The position numbers and the translations under genes are program-made. From assembly GCF_009360615.1 (NCBI RefSeq), contig NZ_SPEY01000052.1, positions 1 through 37,857 of the forward strand: a DNA stretch of 37,857 bases. Reading direction: 5' to 3'. Positions 1-7,657 of this stretch are shown piece after piece (positions within the stretch are counted from its first letter, which is position 1; each line of letters opens with the position of its first letter). Source of the DNA: Comamonas sp. GTDB lineage: Bacteria; Pseudomonadota; Gammaproteobacteria; Burkholderiales; Burkholderiaceae_C. The notes under the pieces are model-generated. The model did no database searches. It was given only the letters and a program-made list of their open reading frames with translations, and was not told the DNA's origin.

Positions 1-195
1 CTGCACAGCCAGCAGGGTGCAGGACTTGATGGCCTTTCCATTGACCAGCACCGTGCAGGCTCCGCACTGGCTGGTATCGCAGCCCACGTGGGTGCCCGTC
101 AGGCGCAGCTGTTCACGCAGCGCCTGCACCAGCAAGGTATTGGGGGGGACGTCAATGCTGGCCGCGCGGCCATTGACCGTGAACTGAACATTCAT
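1..195 (-). CDS. CoxS-type [2Fe-2S] subunit of a molybdenum hydroxylase (partial, C-terminal part outside window)
   Basis: The 65 visible residues are the N-terminal plant-type ferredoxin domain of the small iron-sulfur subunit of xanthine dehydrogenase/CO dehydrogenase-family enzymes. The first cluster ligands are visible as Cys39, Cys44, Cys47 and Cys59 (pattern C-x4-C-x2-C-x11-C, with [12 protein letters not shown]). The second, all-helical [2Fe-2S] domain lies beyond position 1. The start ATG at 195 is preceded by a clear GGAGG ribosome site. The family passes electrons from the molybdopterin subunit to an FAD subunit or another acceptor, normally in the cytoplasm for the CoxMSL type. The partner subunits would lie to the left and cannot be seen. 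The gene is divergent from the regulator at 354, which may control it. The substrate cannot be predicted. Confidence 0.9.
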   Translation of the reverse strand, partial: MNVQFTVNGRAASIDVPPNTLLVQALREQLRLTGTHVGCDTSQCGACTVLVNGKAIKSCTLLAVQ

Positions 196-353
196 CGTGA
201 TGCCTCCTGCCTGAATCCGAAGAACTGGGTAACAAAGCACAACCACATCCTCAATGGTGGACAGTTGCCGCGATGGCAGGCGCTAGGGTTGACCCCCAAG
301 CCAGGCGAAACACGCACAGATATTCTCAAAATGAAACACTGTCCGGAGTCCGC

Positions 354-1526
354 ATGTCGCCCGCCAGCCCCGCCACTTCCGCGCAAGCCGCAACCCGCCC
401 GGGTGCAGGCCATTCACTGATTGCCCTGGCCCGGCAGCAGTTGCTGTCGATGGATTCGTCTCACGCGCTGGCACCTTCGGGCCTGACTCCGTGGCTATGG
501 CGCTCCTGGCAGCGCTGTCTGGCGCAAGGCCGCCATCCTGCACACAAAGTGGAGTTCGAGGCCGTCGGGCCCCATGCGCTGCGCCATGCCCAGGACAGGC
601 ACCAGCGACTGCTTCAGGCCGCACGACCCGTCATGACCCAACTGGTCGCAGCCGTGGGCGCCATGCGTTACTTCTGTCTGCTGACCGACGCACAGGGTGT
701 GGCACTGGAGGTGCAAGGTCCCGTCGACCACAGCGATCTGCGCGCGCTGGCCGTGGGCCGTGTCGGCGTGGATCTTTCCGAACGTGGCGTGGGCACCTCC
801 GCCATCGGCGCAGCGCTGGCCGAACTCGCCCCGGTGTGGCTGCACAGACAGGAGCATTTTTTCGACGACCTGCGCGATTACAGCTGCGCAGGCGCGCCGG
901 TATTCGGCCCTCAGGGAGAATGCCTGGGCATGCTGGATATCACAGGCATTGATGTGCCCGAGCGCCCCGAGCTGATGCTCCTGGCGCTGCGCTGCGCACG
1001 CGCCATCGAAGACCGGTTGCTGCGGACGCTGCCTCATGCCCTGCTGCTGCGCGTGAACTGGCCTGGCGGGCCTCTGGGCCAGGAAGGTGAAGGCCTCATG
1101 GTGTTTGACGCCGAAGGCCGCCTGCTGGGCTGCAATACCGTCGCCAGACAGCTGGTGCCACGCCCTTTGCAGGCCCCCGGCGAGGACGCACTCCTCCAGA
1201 GCCATGAGCTGTTGGCCCTGCCCTGGAGCCATCTGATCGGACATGCGCGCCAGCGGCCCGAGGCGCCGCTGCAGCTGCCGCTCTGGTCGGGCCTGCGCCT
1301 GCTGGCGCTGGCGCAGGCCGGCCCTCTGCTGCAGCCCCCCCCCGTGACCGCTTCGGGAGCCGCCCACCAGGGAAACTCTGCCAGCACCATGGCCAGACCG
1401 GTACGCACCAGCGAGCTGCTGCTGATTCAGCAAGCCATGCAGGAGGCGCACGGAAATGTAACCGTGGCTGCCCGAAACCTGGGATTGAGCCGGGCCACGC
1501 TCTATCGCCGGCTGTCCAGCAAATAG
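354..1526 (+). CDS. AcoR-like GAF/Fis-type transcriptional regulator without AAA+ domain
   Basis: A 390-residue regulator. The N-terminal part (about residues 25-220) has the conserved layout of AcoR-family sensors: a WxRSWxRC segment, then a GAF-like domain with VGVDLSERGVGTSAIG, EHFFDDLRDYSC and GMLDITG. A short PAS-like stretch follows (GLMVFDAEGRLLGCN). The last 25 residues form a Fis-type helix-turn-helix (NVTVAARNLGLSRATLYRRL). The central sigma-54-activating AAA+ ATPase domain with Walker A and GAFTGA motifs is absent, although AcoR proteins normally have about 600 residues or more. It therefore cannot activate sigma-54 RNA polymerase in the classic way. I chose the ATG at 354 because GGAG sits 5 bases upstream; an open frame extends upstream but has no support. 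It is divergent from the molybdenum hydroxylase subunit, its likely target (inference). Confidence 0.82.
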   Translation: MSPASPATSAQAATRPGAGHSLIALARQQLLSMDSSHALAPSGLTPWLWRSWQRCLAQGRHPAHKVEFEAVGPHALRHAQDRHQRLLQAARPVMTQLVAAVGAMRYFCLLTDAQGVALEVQGPVDHSDLRALAVGRVGVDLSERGVGTSAIGAALAELAPVWLHRQEHFFDDLRDYSCAGAPVFGPQGECLGMLDITGIDVPERPELMLLALRCARAIEDRLLRTLPHALLLRVNWPGGPLGQEGEGLMVFDAEGRLLGCNTVARQLVPRPLQAPGEDALLQSHELLALPWSHLIGHARQRPEAPLQLPLWSGLRLLALAQAGPLLQPPPVTASGAAHQGNSASTMARPVRTSELLLIQQAMQEAHGNVTVAARNLGLSRATLYRRLSSK

Positions 1527-1871
1527 CAGGCATGGCCACCGCCTCGACGCGTGTGCGGCTCTACGGATTTGCCCTAGTTCCAGTGTGCAGACAACCTCCA
1601 CGACAGCAGGCGCACACTAGCGCAAGAATCCTTGACCATCCCAAAATACCTCAATAAAACAATCACCTGAACGGCACCAGTCATCCCCTTCCTGCTATCG
1701 TGCATATAGCAGGCATCACTGACGCTCGGGCGCCACAACTGCGTGCGTATTTGTAAAAAACACCATACCTGCGTCCGTAGAATCTCGAGTTCGGTTCAAA
1801 AACTCAGATCGCCCTGAGGCTTACCAGCCCCCACAGCGCGACGCATACACGGCCTACTTTTTGGAGACACC
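1527..1871. other. Intergenic region upstream of the TRAP transporter
   Basis: This 345-base stretch holds no convincing gene. It separates the GAF/Fis regulator from dctQ and presumably carries the dctQM promoter. A TAGAAT hexamer at 1778-1783 could be a -10 element, but no well-spaced -35 partner is visible. An inverted repeat at 1691-1713 is listed separately. The ribosome site for dctQ (GGAG) lies just before 1872. Confidence 0.5.
1691..1713. promoter_or_regulatory. Inverted repeat, candidate operator for dctQM
   Basis: Perfect 8-base arms, CCTGCTAT and ATAGCAGG, are separated by 7 bases. No T-tract follows, so it is not a typical terminator. It lies about 160 bases upstream of dctQ, where an operator for a transport operon would be expected. 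That role is inferred from position only. Confidence 0.35.
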
Positions 1872-2492
1872 ATGCAGGCTCTTCTTGCCCTGTCCAGGGC
1901 GATCGACAGGCTCAACGCCTTTGTCGGCAAATATTCAATCTGGCTGATATTTGCCGCCACCTTCATCAGCGCCGCCAACGCCATTGTTCGCAAGGCCTTT
2001 GACCACAGCTCCAATGCCTTTCTGGAAGTCCAGTGGTATCTGTTCGCATGGTCGTTTCTGATTGCGGCGGGCTACACCTTGCTGCATCGAGAGCATGTAC
2101 GCATCGACGTGATCAACAGCCGTCTGTCCAAGAAGGCGCAGGTCTGGATCGACATCATCGGCTTTGCCTTCTTTCTGACCCCGCTGTGCCTGACCATTCT
2201 GTGGCTGAGCATGCCGGTGGTGATTCAGATGTACCAGTCCGGCGAAATGTCGGGCAACCCCGGCGGACTGATCCGCTGGCCCGTATGGACAGCGATTCCT
2301 GTGGGTATCAGCCTGCTGCTGCTGCAGGGAATCTCCGAGCTGATCAAGCGTATTGCCTTCCTGACCGGCGACGGCCCCGATCCCATGGGCAAGCTCAACG
2401 ACAAGAGCGCCGAGGAAGAGCTGGCCGAGGCCCTGCGTGCCGAAGCCGATCGCAAGCAGGCTGAGGCGCTTGCCGCCCAGGCCAAGGCATAA
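1872..2492 (+). CDS. dctQ: TRAP transporter small permease (DctQ family)
   Basis: A 206-residue membrane protein, the small integral subunit of a tripartite ATP-independent periplasmic transporter. It pairs with the DctM protein encoded 19 bases downstream and accepts ligand from a periplasmic binding protein. Four hydrophobic segments can be seen (around residues 20-40, 50-72, 93-118 and 135-155), with the family-typical LHREHVRIDV loop after the second. The C-terminal 40 residues form a charged, alanine/glutamate-rich cytoplasmic tail (AEEELAEALRAEADRKQAEA), likely a helix or short coiled coil and longer than in many DctQ proteins. It appears co-transcribed with dctM. The substrate is not readable from this subunit; the binding proteins nearby suggest an organic or aromatic acid. 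Confidence 0.92.
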   Translation: MQALLALSRAIDRLNAFVGKYSIWLIFAATFISAANAIVRKAFDHSSNAFLEVQWYLFAWSFLIAAGYTLLHREHVRIDVINSRLSKKAQVWIDIIGFAFFLTPLCLTILWLSMPVVIQMYQSGEMSGNPGGLIRWPVWTAIPVGISLLLLQGISELIKRIAFLTGDGPDPMGKLNDKSAEEELAEALRAEADRKQAEALAAQAKA

Positions 2493-2511
2493 CGGTAGCG
2501 GGAGACAATCA

Positions 2512-4353
2512 ATGGAATTCATCGCTACCAACTACGCCCCCATCATGTTTGCGGGGCTGATCTGCTTTCTGCTGCTGGGTTTCCCGGTGGCCTTCAGTCT
2601 GGGCGCTGCGGGCCTGGCCTTCGGATTTCTGGGAATCGAGCTGGGGGTCTTTCCCTCCTCCGTGATGGCCTGGCTGCCTCAGCGCCTGATCGGCATCATG
2701 GCCAACGACACCTTGCTGGCCGTGCCCTTCTTCACCTTGATGGGCCTGATCCTCGAACGCTCCGGCATGGCAGAGGACCTGCTCGACACCGTCGGCCAGG
2801 TGTTCGGCCCGATCCGCGGCGGACTGGCGCTGGCCGTGATCTTTGTGGGCGCGCTGCTGGCCGCGACCACCGGCGTGGTCGCCGCTTCGGTGATCTCCAT
2901 GGGACTGATCTCCCTGCCCATCATGCTGCGCTACGGCTATGACCGCCGCCTGGCATCGGGCGTGATTGCAGCCTCGGGCACGCTCGCGCAGATCATCCCG
3001 CCCTCGCTGGTGCTGATCCTGATGGCCGACCAGCTCGGCAAGAGCGTGGGCGATATGTACAAGGGTGCCTTCATCCCCGGCTTCATGCTCATGGGCCTGT
3101 ACGTGGTCTGGGTGGCATTCCTGGCCATCTTCAAGCCCCATGCCGTACCGGCACTTCCGCCCGAAGCGCGTATCTACCGCGAGCCCAACGGCAACTCCGG
3201 CTACACCTCGCTGGTCGTGGTGATGGGCCTGTCCACCATCGTGGCCATCATCCTGGCCAGCCACATGGCTGACCTGCACACCTGGTGGCAAGGCAAGGAG
3301 GTCACCGATGTCGCCACCGACGAGAAGATCGTCACCGCCATGTGCGGCGGCACCTTCATCGCCTTCGTGATCGCCTCGCTCAACCGGATTCTCAAGCTGG
3401 GCCTGCTGTCCAGGCTGGCCGAGCGCGTGACGTTTGTGCTGATCCCGCCCCTGCTGCTGATCTTCCTGGTGCTGGGCACCATCTTCCTGGGCATCGCGAC
3501 ACCGACCGAGGGTGGAGCCATGGGTGCCATGGCAGCGCTGATCATGGGTTTTGCCCGCCGACGCCTGAACATGGACCTGCTCAGGCAGGCCCTGGCCTCG
3601 ACCACCAAGCTGGCCAGCTTCGTGATGTTCATCATGATCGGCGCCACCACCTTCAGCCTGGTCTTCCAGGCCGCAGATGGCCCCAAATGGGTGGAGCACC
3701 TGCTGACCAGCCTGCCCGGCGGACAGGTGGGCTTCCTGATCGTGGTCAACATCATGATCTTCTTCCTGGCCTTCTTCCTGGACTACTTTGAGCTCTCGTT
3801 CATCGTGGTTCCGCTGCTGGGCCCCGTGGCCGAGAAGATGGGCATCGACCTGATCTGGTTCGGCGTGCTGCTGGCCGTGAACATGCAGACCTCGTTCATG
3901 CACCCGCCCTTCGGCTTTGCACTGTTCTTCCTGCGCTCCGTCGCTCCGGACAAGCAATATGTCGACAAGGTCACGCACAAGGTCATCGACCCCGTCACCA
4001 CCATGCAGATCTACAAGGGTGCCGTGCCCTTTGTGCTGATTCAGCTGGTGATGGTGGGGGTGCTGATCGCCTTCCCCGGCATCGTGACCGGCGCGCTCGA
4101 CAAACCGGTGGTCGTGGACATGAACAAGGTGGGCGACGAGATGCTCAACCAGCTCAACGATGCGGGCGGCGGCTATGGTGCAGACAACCCCTTCGGAGCG
4201 CCTGAAGGCGGTGAGGAAGGCTCTGCTGCGCCAGAGGCCCCTGCCGATGGCAGCCAGCCTGCTCCGGCCGCGCCCGATGCGGGCGGCTATGGCTCGGACG
4301 ACCCGGCCAAGGCCTTGCAGGATTCGCTGAACGCAGCGCCTGCAGCCAAGTAG
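2512..4353 (+). CDS. dctM: TRAP transporter large permease (DctM family)
   Basis: A 613-residue, strongly hydrophobic protein with 12 or more membrane segments: the channel subunit that couples substrate uptake to the sodium or proton gradient. Family signatures include FPVAFSLGAAGL near the N-terminus, VPFFTLMGLILERSGMA, GVIAASGTLAQIIPPS and TPTEGGAMGAMAAL. It most resembles the long 'mannitol/chloroaromatic' branch of TRAP large subunits (FcbT3-like). I chose the ATG at 2512, preceded by a GGGAG ribosome site, over an in-frame start at 2437 that overlaps dctQ. After the last membrane segment comes an unusual hydrophilic tail of about 84 residues, rich in Ala, Pro, Gly and Glu, holding two related motifs (GGYGADNP and GGYGSDDP). 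A terminator follows directly. Confidence 0.92.
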   Translation: MEFIATNYAPIMFAGLICFLLLGFPVAFSLGAAGLAFGFLGIELGVFPSSVMAWLPQRLIGIMANDTLLAVPFFTLMGLILERSGMAEDLLDTVGQVFGPIRGGLALAVIFVGALLAATTGVVAASVISMGLISLPIMLRYGYDRRLASGVIAASGTLAQIIPPSLVLILMADQLGKSVGDMYKGAFIPGFMLMGLYVVWVAFLAIFKPHAVPALPPEARIYREPNGNSGYTSLVVVMGLSTIVAIILASHMADLHTWWQGKEVTDVATDEKIVTAMCGGTFIAFVIASLNRILKLGLLSRLAERVTFVLIPPLLLIFLVLGTIFLGIATPTEGGAMGAMAALIMGFARRRLNMDLLRQALASTTKLASFVMFIMIGATTFSLVFQAADGPKWVEHLLTSLPGGQVGFLIVVNIMIFFLAFFLDYFELSFIVVPLLGPVAEKMGIDLIWFGVLLAVNMQTSFMHPPFGFALFFLRSVAPDKQYVDKVTHKVIDPVTTMQIYKGAVPFVLIQLVMVGVLIAFPGIVTGALDKPVVVDMNKVGDEMLNQLNDAGGGYGADNPFGAPEGGEEGSAAPEAPADGSQPAPAAPDAGGYGSDDPAKALQDSLNAAPAAK

Positions 4354-4372
4354 ATCCGCAGCCTTCAGGCAC

Positions 4373-4402
4373 AGCCCCGACTCGCCAGAGCCGGGGCTTT
4401 TT
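4373..4402 (+). terminator. Intrinsic terminator after dctM
   Basis: A 7-base-pair G+C-rich stem (AGCCCCG with CGGGGCT) and a 12-base loop are followed by five T residues. It ends the dctQM transcript 20 bases after the stop codon. Confidence 0.8.
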
Positions 4403-4454
4403 CATGGATCAATGATTGATGGGCGATGGGTTCACCCCCTTTCCGTCAACCACC

Positions 4455-5006
4455 ATGACCATCACCGAACTGCTGACGGCCATCCGTCAACCCTATGCAG
4501 ATCTGCTGTCTCAGGCAGCCCGTGCCCAGGAGTCTTATGTGGAGCCGGCCTATCGCAATAACGATGGAATGCTGGCAACCGAGGGAATATGGGACCTGCC
4601 CTGCCGGGCCGATGTCATCCGCATGTCGGAAGACACCACCGAAACGGTGCAGGTGGATTCACAGACACGGCTCAAGTTCGAGCCTGTTCATTTTCACCTT
4701 GCCGACTGCGCGATGGAGCTGCACCCCCTTGTCTGGGACTGGCTGTCCCTGGAAGTGCAAGGGCTGCCACAAGAGCAGGCTGCCCAGGCGCTTGCCGACT
4801 GGTTCATGGACTGGTTTGATGGGGATGATGCAAACGAGCCGGATGAGGCGGGGCTTCAGCAAGTCGTTCACTTCATGTCGGACCCGCAAGTCCTGGCAGA
4901 AGGAGTGGGAGCGACCATCGATCTTGGCTCTGCACCTGTCGAAGCCGTGGAGGACTTGCTGTTTGCGCTGTCCGATGCGGGCGCTGACAGGGTCAGACTG
5001 GCATGA
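4455..5006 (+). CDS. Hypothetical acidic protein
   Basis: A 183-residue protein that I do not recognise. It is clearly acidic, has no signal peptide and no membrane segment, so is probably cytoplasmic. Visible features are an aromatic-rich acidic stretch (WFMDWFDGDDANEPDEAG, about residues 116-133) and a C-terminal half with regular helical character. An in-frame ATG at 4416 is possible, but the ATG at 4455 begins the more protein-like segment (MTITELLTAIRQPYADLL). It sits alone between two terminators, dctM's upstream and a bidirectional one downstream, so it is a separate transcription unit rather than part of the TRAP operon. Codon use matches its neighbours, which argues for a real gene. 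Confidence 0.65.
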   Translation: MTITELLTAIRQPYADLLSQAARAQESYVEPAYRNNDGMLATEGIWDLPCRADVIRMSEDTTETVQVDSQTRLKFEPVHFHLADCAMELHPLVWDWLSLEVQGLPQEQAAQALADWFMDWFDGDDANEPDEAGLQQVVHFMSDPQVLAEGVGATIDLGSAPVEAVEDLLFALSDAGADRVRLA

Positions 5007-5018
5007 TCTGCAGGCATG

Positions 5019-5049
5019 AAAAAACCGCAGCAAGCTGCGGTTTTTTTTT
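5019..5049. terminator. Bidirectional terminator between the hypothetical gene and dctP1
   Basis: A 6-base-pair stem (CCGCAG/CTGCGG, 5025-5040) with a CAAG loop is flanked by an A-tract on the left and nine T residues on the right. It can serve both converging genes. Confidence 0.88.
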
Positions 5050-5091
5050 GCAGCCGGCGCATGACGCCGGCACTCTGGAGTCTGAGCGCAA

Positions 5092-6174
5092 TCAGATCTT
5101 GGCAGTCGCCATGTACTGATTGAAGGGGTACTCGGAGAAGCGGTTCCACAGGATCTGGTCGCGCTGGAAAGCGCGCATGTCCTGGTGAATCTTCTTGAAT
5201 TCGGGCGACTTGGCTTCGTGCTCTGCAAACACTTCCATGGAGGCCTTGAAACCGGCGTCCATCAGCGGCTTGGGGAACATCTTCAGCTGGGTCTTGTTGG
5301 CCACCAGGCGCTTGATGGCCTGAGGATTCAGCACCTGGTACTTGCTGGTCATGTCGGCTGCAGCCACACGGGTTGCGGCGTCCAGGATCGCCTTGTTCTC
5401 GGGCGACAGCGCGTTGTACTTCTTGATGTTGATGAAGAACTCCAGCTCGGCAGAGCCTTCCCACCAGCCGGGGTAGTAGTAGTAGGGCGCAACCTTGTTG
5501 AAGCCCAGCTTCTCGTCATCGTAGGGGCCGACGAATTCCACGGCATCCAGCGTACCCTTCTCCAGGGCCTGGTACACATCGCCGGCAGGCATGTTCTGCG
5601 CCACCACGCCCAGCTTGGCCATGGCTTCGCCGAACACGCCGCCACCCAGACGCATTTTCAGACCCTTGAGGTCTTCCACGGTCTTGATTTCCTTGCGGTA
5701 CCAGCCGCCCATCTGGGTCGTGGTGTTGCCGGCCGATGCGGTCTTGAAGTTGTACTTGGCAAAGAAGGCGTCGAGCAGCTTGCGGCCATTGCCATGGTCC
5801 TTCCAGCCATTCATCTGCAGTGCGGTCAGGCCGAAGGGTACGGCGCAGCTGAAGGCGAAGATGGGGTCCTTGCCGGTGAAGTAGTAGGCTGCGGTCTGGG
5901 CCATATCGATGGTGTCGCCCTGCAGTGCATCCACCACTCCGAAAGCGGGCATCAGCTCGCCGGCAGGATGAACCGAGATCTCGAACTTGCCGCCCGACAT
6001 GGCCTTGACCAGCTGCGACAGCTTCTCCGCACTGCCGAAGATGGTGTCCAGCGACTTGGGGAAGCTGGAGGCCAGACGCCAGCGCACTGCGGCCTGGGCG
6101 TGAACCGCGGGCGCGGCACCCGCAGCCAGCACGCCGGCAATACCGGCATTTTTCAGAATGGAACGACGATCCAC
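5092..6174 (-). CDS. dctP: TRAP transporter periplasmic substrate-binding protein, copy 1
   Basis: A 360-residue solute receptor of the DctP class, closest in style to the mannitol/chloroaromatic (FcbT1-like) group. The N-terminus MDRRSILKNAGIAGVLAAG ending in AVHA is a twin-arginine-like export signal. Conserved features include PAGELMPAFGVVDALQ, the GGWYRKEIKTVEDLKGLKMR segment whose arginine normally binds the ligand's carboxylate, and EFVGPYDDEKLGF. The start codon is GTG at 6174 with AAGGAG seven bases upstream. It is likely the partner of DctQM encoded nearby on the opposite strand. It aligns without gaps over its whole length with the next gene, at roughly 60% identity by eye, so the two arose by duplication. 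The ligand is unknown; an organic acid is most likely. Confidence 0.92.
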   Translation of the reverse strand: MDRRSILKNAGIAGVLAAGAAPAVHAQAAVRWRLASSFPKSLDTIFGSAEKLSQLVKAMSGGKFEISVHPAGELMPAFGVVDALQGDTIDMAQTAAYYFTGKDPIFAFSCAVPFGLTALQMNGWKDHGNGRKLLDAFFAKYNFKTASAGNTTTQMGGWYRKEIKTVEDLKGLKMRLGGGVFGEAMAKLGVVAQNMPAGDVYQALEKGTLDAVEFVGPYDDEKLGFNKVAPYYYYPGWWEGSAELEFFINIKKYNALSPENKAILDAATRVAAADMTSKYQVLNPQAIKRLVANKTQLKMFPKPLMDAGFKASMEVFAEHEAKSPEFKKIHQDMRAFQRDQILWNRFSEYPFNQYMATAKI

Positions 6175-6360
6175 TTTAGTCTCCTTGAGGAACGAATTGG
6201 GCTGACACCGACCACTGATCTTTGCCAGCTGGTTTTATGCAACAGGCACAAAATGTACACGAGCCAACCGTTTGGCATACGCTAAAAAGTGACCGTTCGC
6301 TTAAGAATTTCTACCTAGTAAGGGGGATACCCGTCGGCGTCCTCGGGCAGCCATCGCTGC

Positions 6361-7443
6361 TTAAAGACGTACCGCGCTCATATAGCTGGCATAACGGAAC
6401 TCGGAGAAACGATCCCAGAGCAGTTGGTCGTGCTGGAATCCGCGCATGCTTCTGTGAATTTTCCTGAAGGATGCCGACCGGGCCTCATGCTCGGCCATGG
6501 TGGCCATCACGGCCTTGAAGCCCGCATCCATGAGTTCTCGTGGAAAGGCGCGCAGCTGCACGCGCTCGCTGAGCAGCTTCTTGAGGGCTGCGGGGTTGGA
6601 TGCCAGGTACTTGGCCGTCAGATCCCTGGCGGCCAGTGCCGCTGCCGCCTCCACCATGGCGCGCTGCTCGGTTGTCAGAGCGGCAAAGGACTTGGCGTTG
6701 ATGAAATAGGCCAGCTCTGCGCCGCCCTCCCACCATCCGGGGTAGTAGTAATGGGGCGCGATCTTGCCGAAACCCAGTTTCTGGTCGTCGTAGGGACCCA
6801 CGAACTCCACGGCGTCGAGACGACCTTTTTCCAGCGCCTGCTGTGCGTCGCCAATGGGCATGTTGACGGCCTGCACGCCCAGCTTTTGAAGCGCATCGCC
6901 CAGCAAGCCACCGCCGGCGCGCATGCGCAGACCGTTCAGATCCTGAACGGTCCGGATCTCCTTGCGGTACCAGCCCCCCATCTGCGTGCCGGTGTTGCCG
7001 GCGCTCAGGCTCTTGATGTTGTACTGGGCGTAGAAATCATCCATGAGCTTGCGCCCGCCGCCCCACTCCATCCAGGCATCCATCTGCCGTGCCGTCAGAC
7101 CGAAGGGTACGGCGCAACCCAGTGCAAAGCAGTCATCCTTGTCCGTGAAATAGTAGGGAGCCGTCAACGCCATTTCGACCACGCCGTTCTGCACCCCCTC
7201 CATCACGCCGAAGGCTGGCATCAGCTCTCCGGCAGAGTGCACGCTGACCTCGATCTGGCCGCCCGACATCAGACGCAGCGACTGGGCAAATTTCTCGGCC
7301 CCGCCCGAGATCGCGTCCAGGACTTTGGGAAAACTCGTCACCAGGCGCCAGCGCAGCAACTCCTGGCTGCGCACCGCCGGAGCCACGCCAGCTGCCAGTA
7401 CACCAGCCATGCCCACATGTTTGACGAGTGAGCGACGATCCAT
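6361..7443 (-). CDS. dctP: TRAP transporter periplasmic substrate-binding protein, copy 2
   Basis: A 360-residue paralogue of the preceding binding protein, with identical length and the same landmarks: a DRRSLVK twin-arginine-like signal, SAGELMPAFGVMEG, GGWYRKEIRTVQDLNGLRMR and EFVGPYDDQKLGF. The ATG at 7443 has GGAG upstream; an open frame continuing to 7500 is not supported. It lies upstream of copy 1 with a 186-base gap, so the two may be expressed separately. Differences cluster around the pocket-lining region (for example FALGCAVPFG versus FAFSCAVPFG, and SAGNTGTQ versus SAGNTTTQ), which would fit a shift in ligand preference. That is inference. Both could feed the single DctQM channel. 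Confidence 0.91.
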   Translation of the reverse strand: MDRRSLVKHVGMAGVLAAGVAPAVRSQELLRWRLVTSFPKVLDAISGGAEKFAQSLRLMSGGQIEVSVHSAGELMPAFGVMEGVQNGVVEMALTAPYYFTDKDDCFALGCAVPFGLTARQMDAWMEWGGGRKLMDDFYAQYNIKSLSAGNTGTQMGGWYRKEIRTVQDLNGLRMRAGGGLLGDALQKLGVQAVNMPIGDAQQALEKGRLDAVEFVGPYDDQKLGFGKIAPHYYYPGWWEGGAELAYFINAKSFAALTTEQRAMVEAAAALAARDLTAKYLASNPAALKKLLSERVQLRAFPRELMDAGFKAVMATMAEHEARSASFRKIHRSMRGFQHDQLLWDRFSEFRYASYMSAVRL

Positions 7444-7587
7444 GAATATTTCTCCGCTAGTAGTTGTCGATTGCAAAGCCGACTGCGACCGGCTGATCAC
7501 CGGCCGACAGCCACAGGCATTCTAGGAACGCAGACGCCAGCCGTGTGGCGATTCGCGAATGCCGTCAGTTTTCATGACGGCAGGCAA

Positions 7588-7613
7588 AGAAAAAGGCCCT
7601 TCACAGAAGGGCC
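7588..7613 (-). terminator. Intrinsic terminator after dxs
   Basis: Perfect 7-base-pair stem GGCCCTT/AAGGGCC (7595-7613) with a 5-base loop. The flanking A-tract at 7588-7594 reads as a U-tract on the minus strand, 45 bases beyond the dxs stop codon. Confidence 0.88.
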
Positions 7614-7657
7614 CGGTCTCAATCCCTGGGACTGGCACAAACCATGTCCATGGCGCG

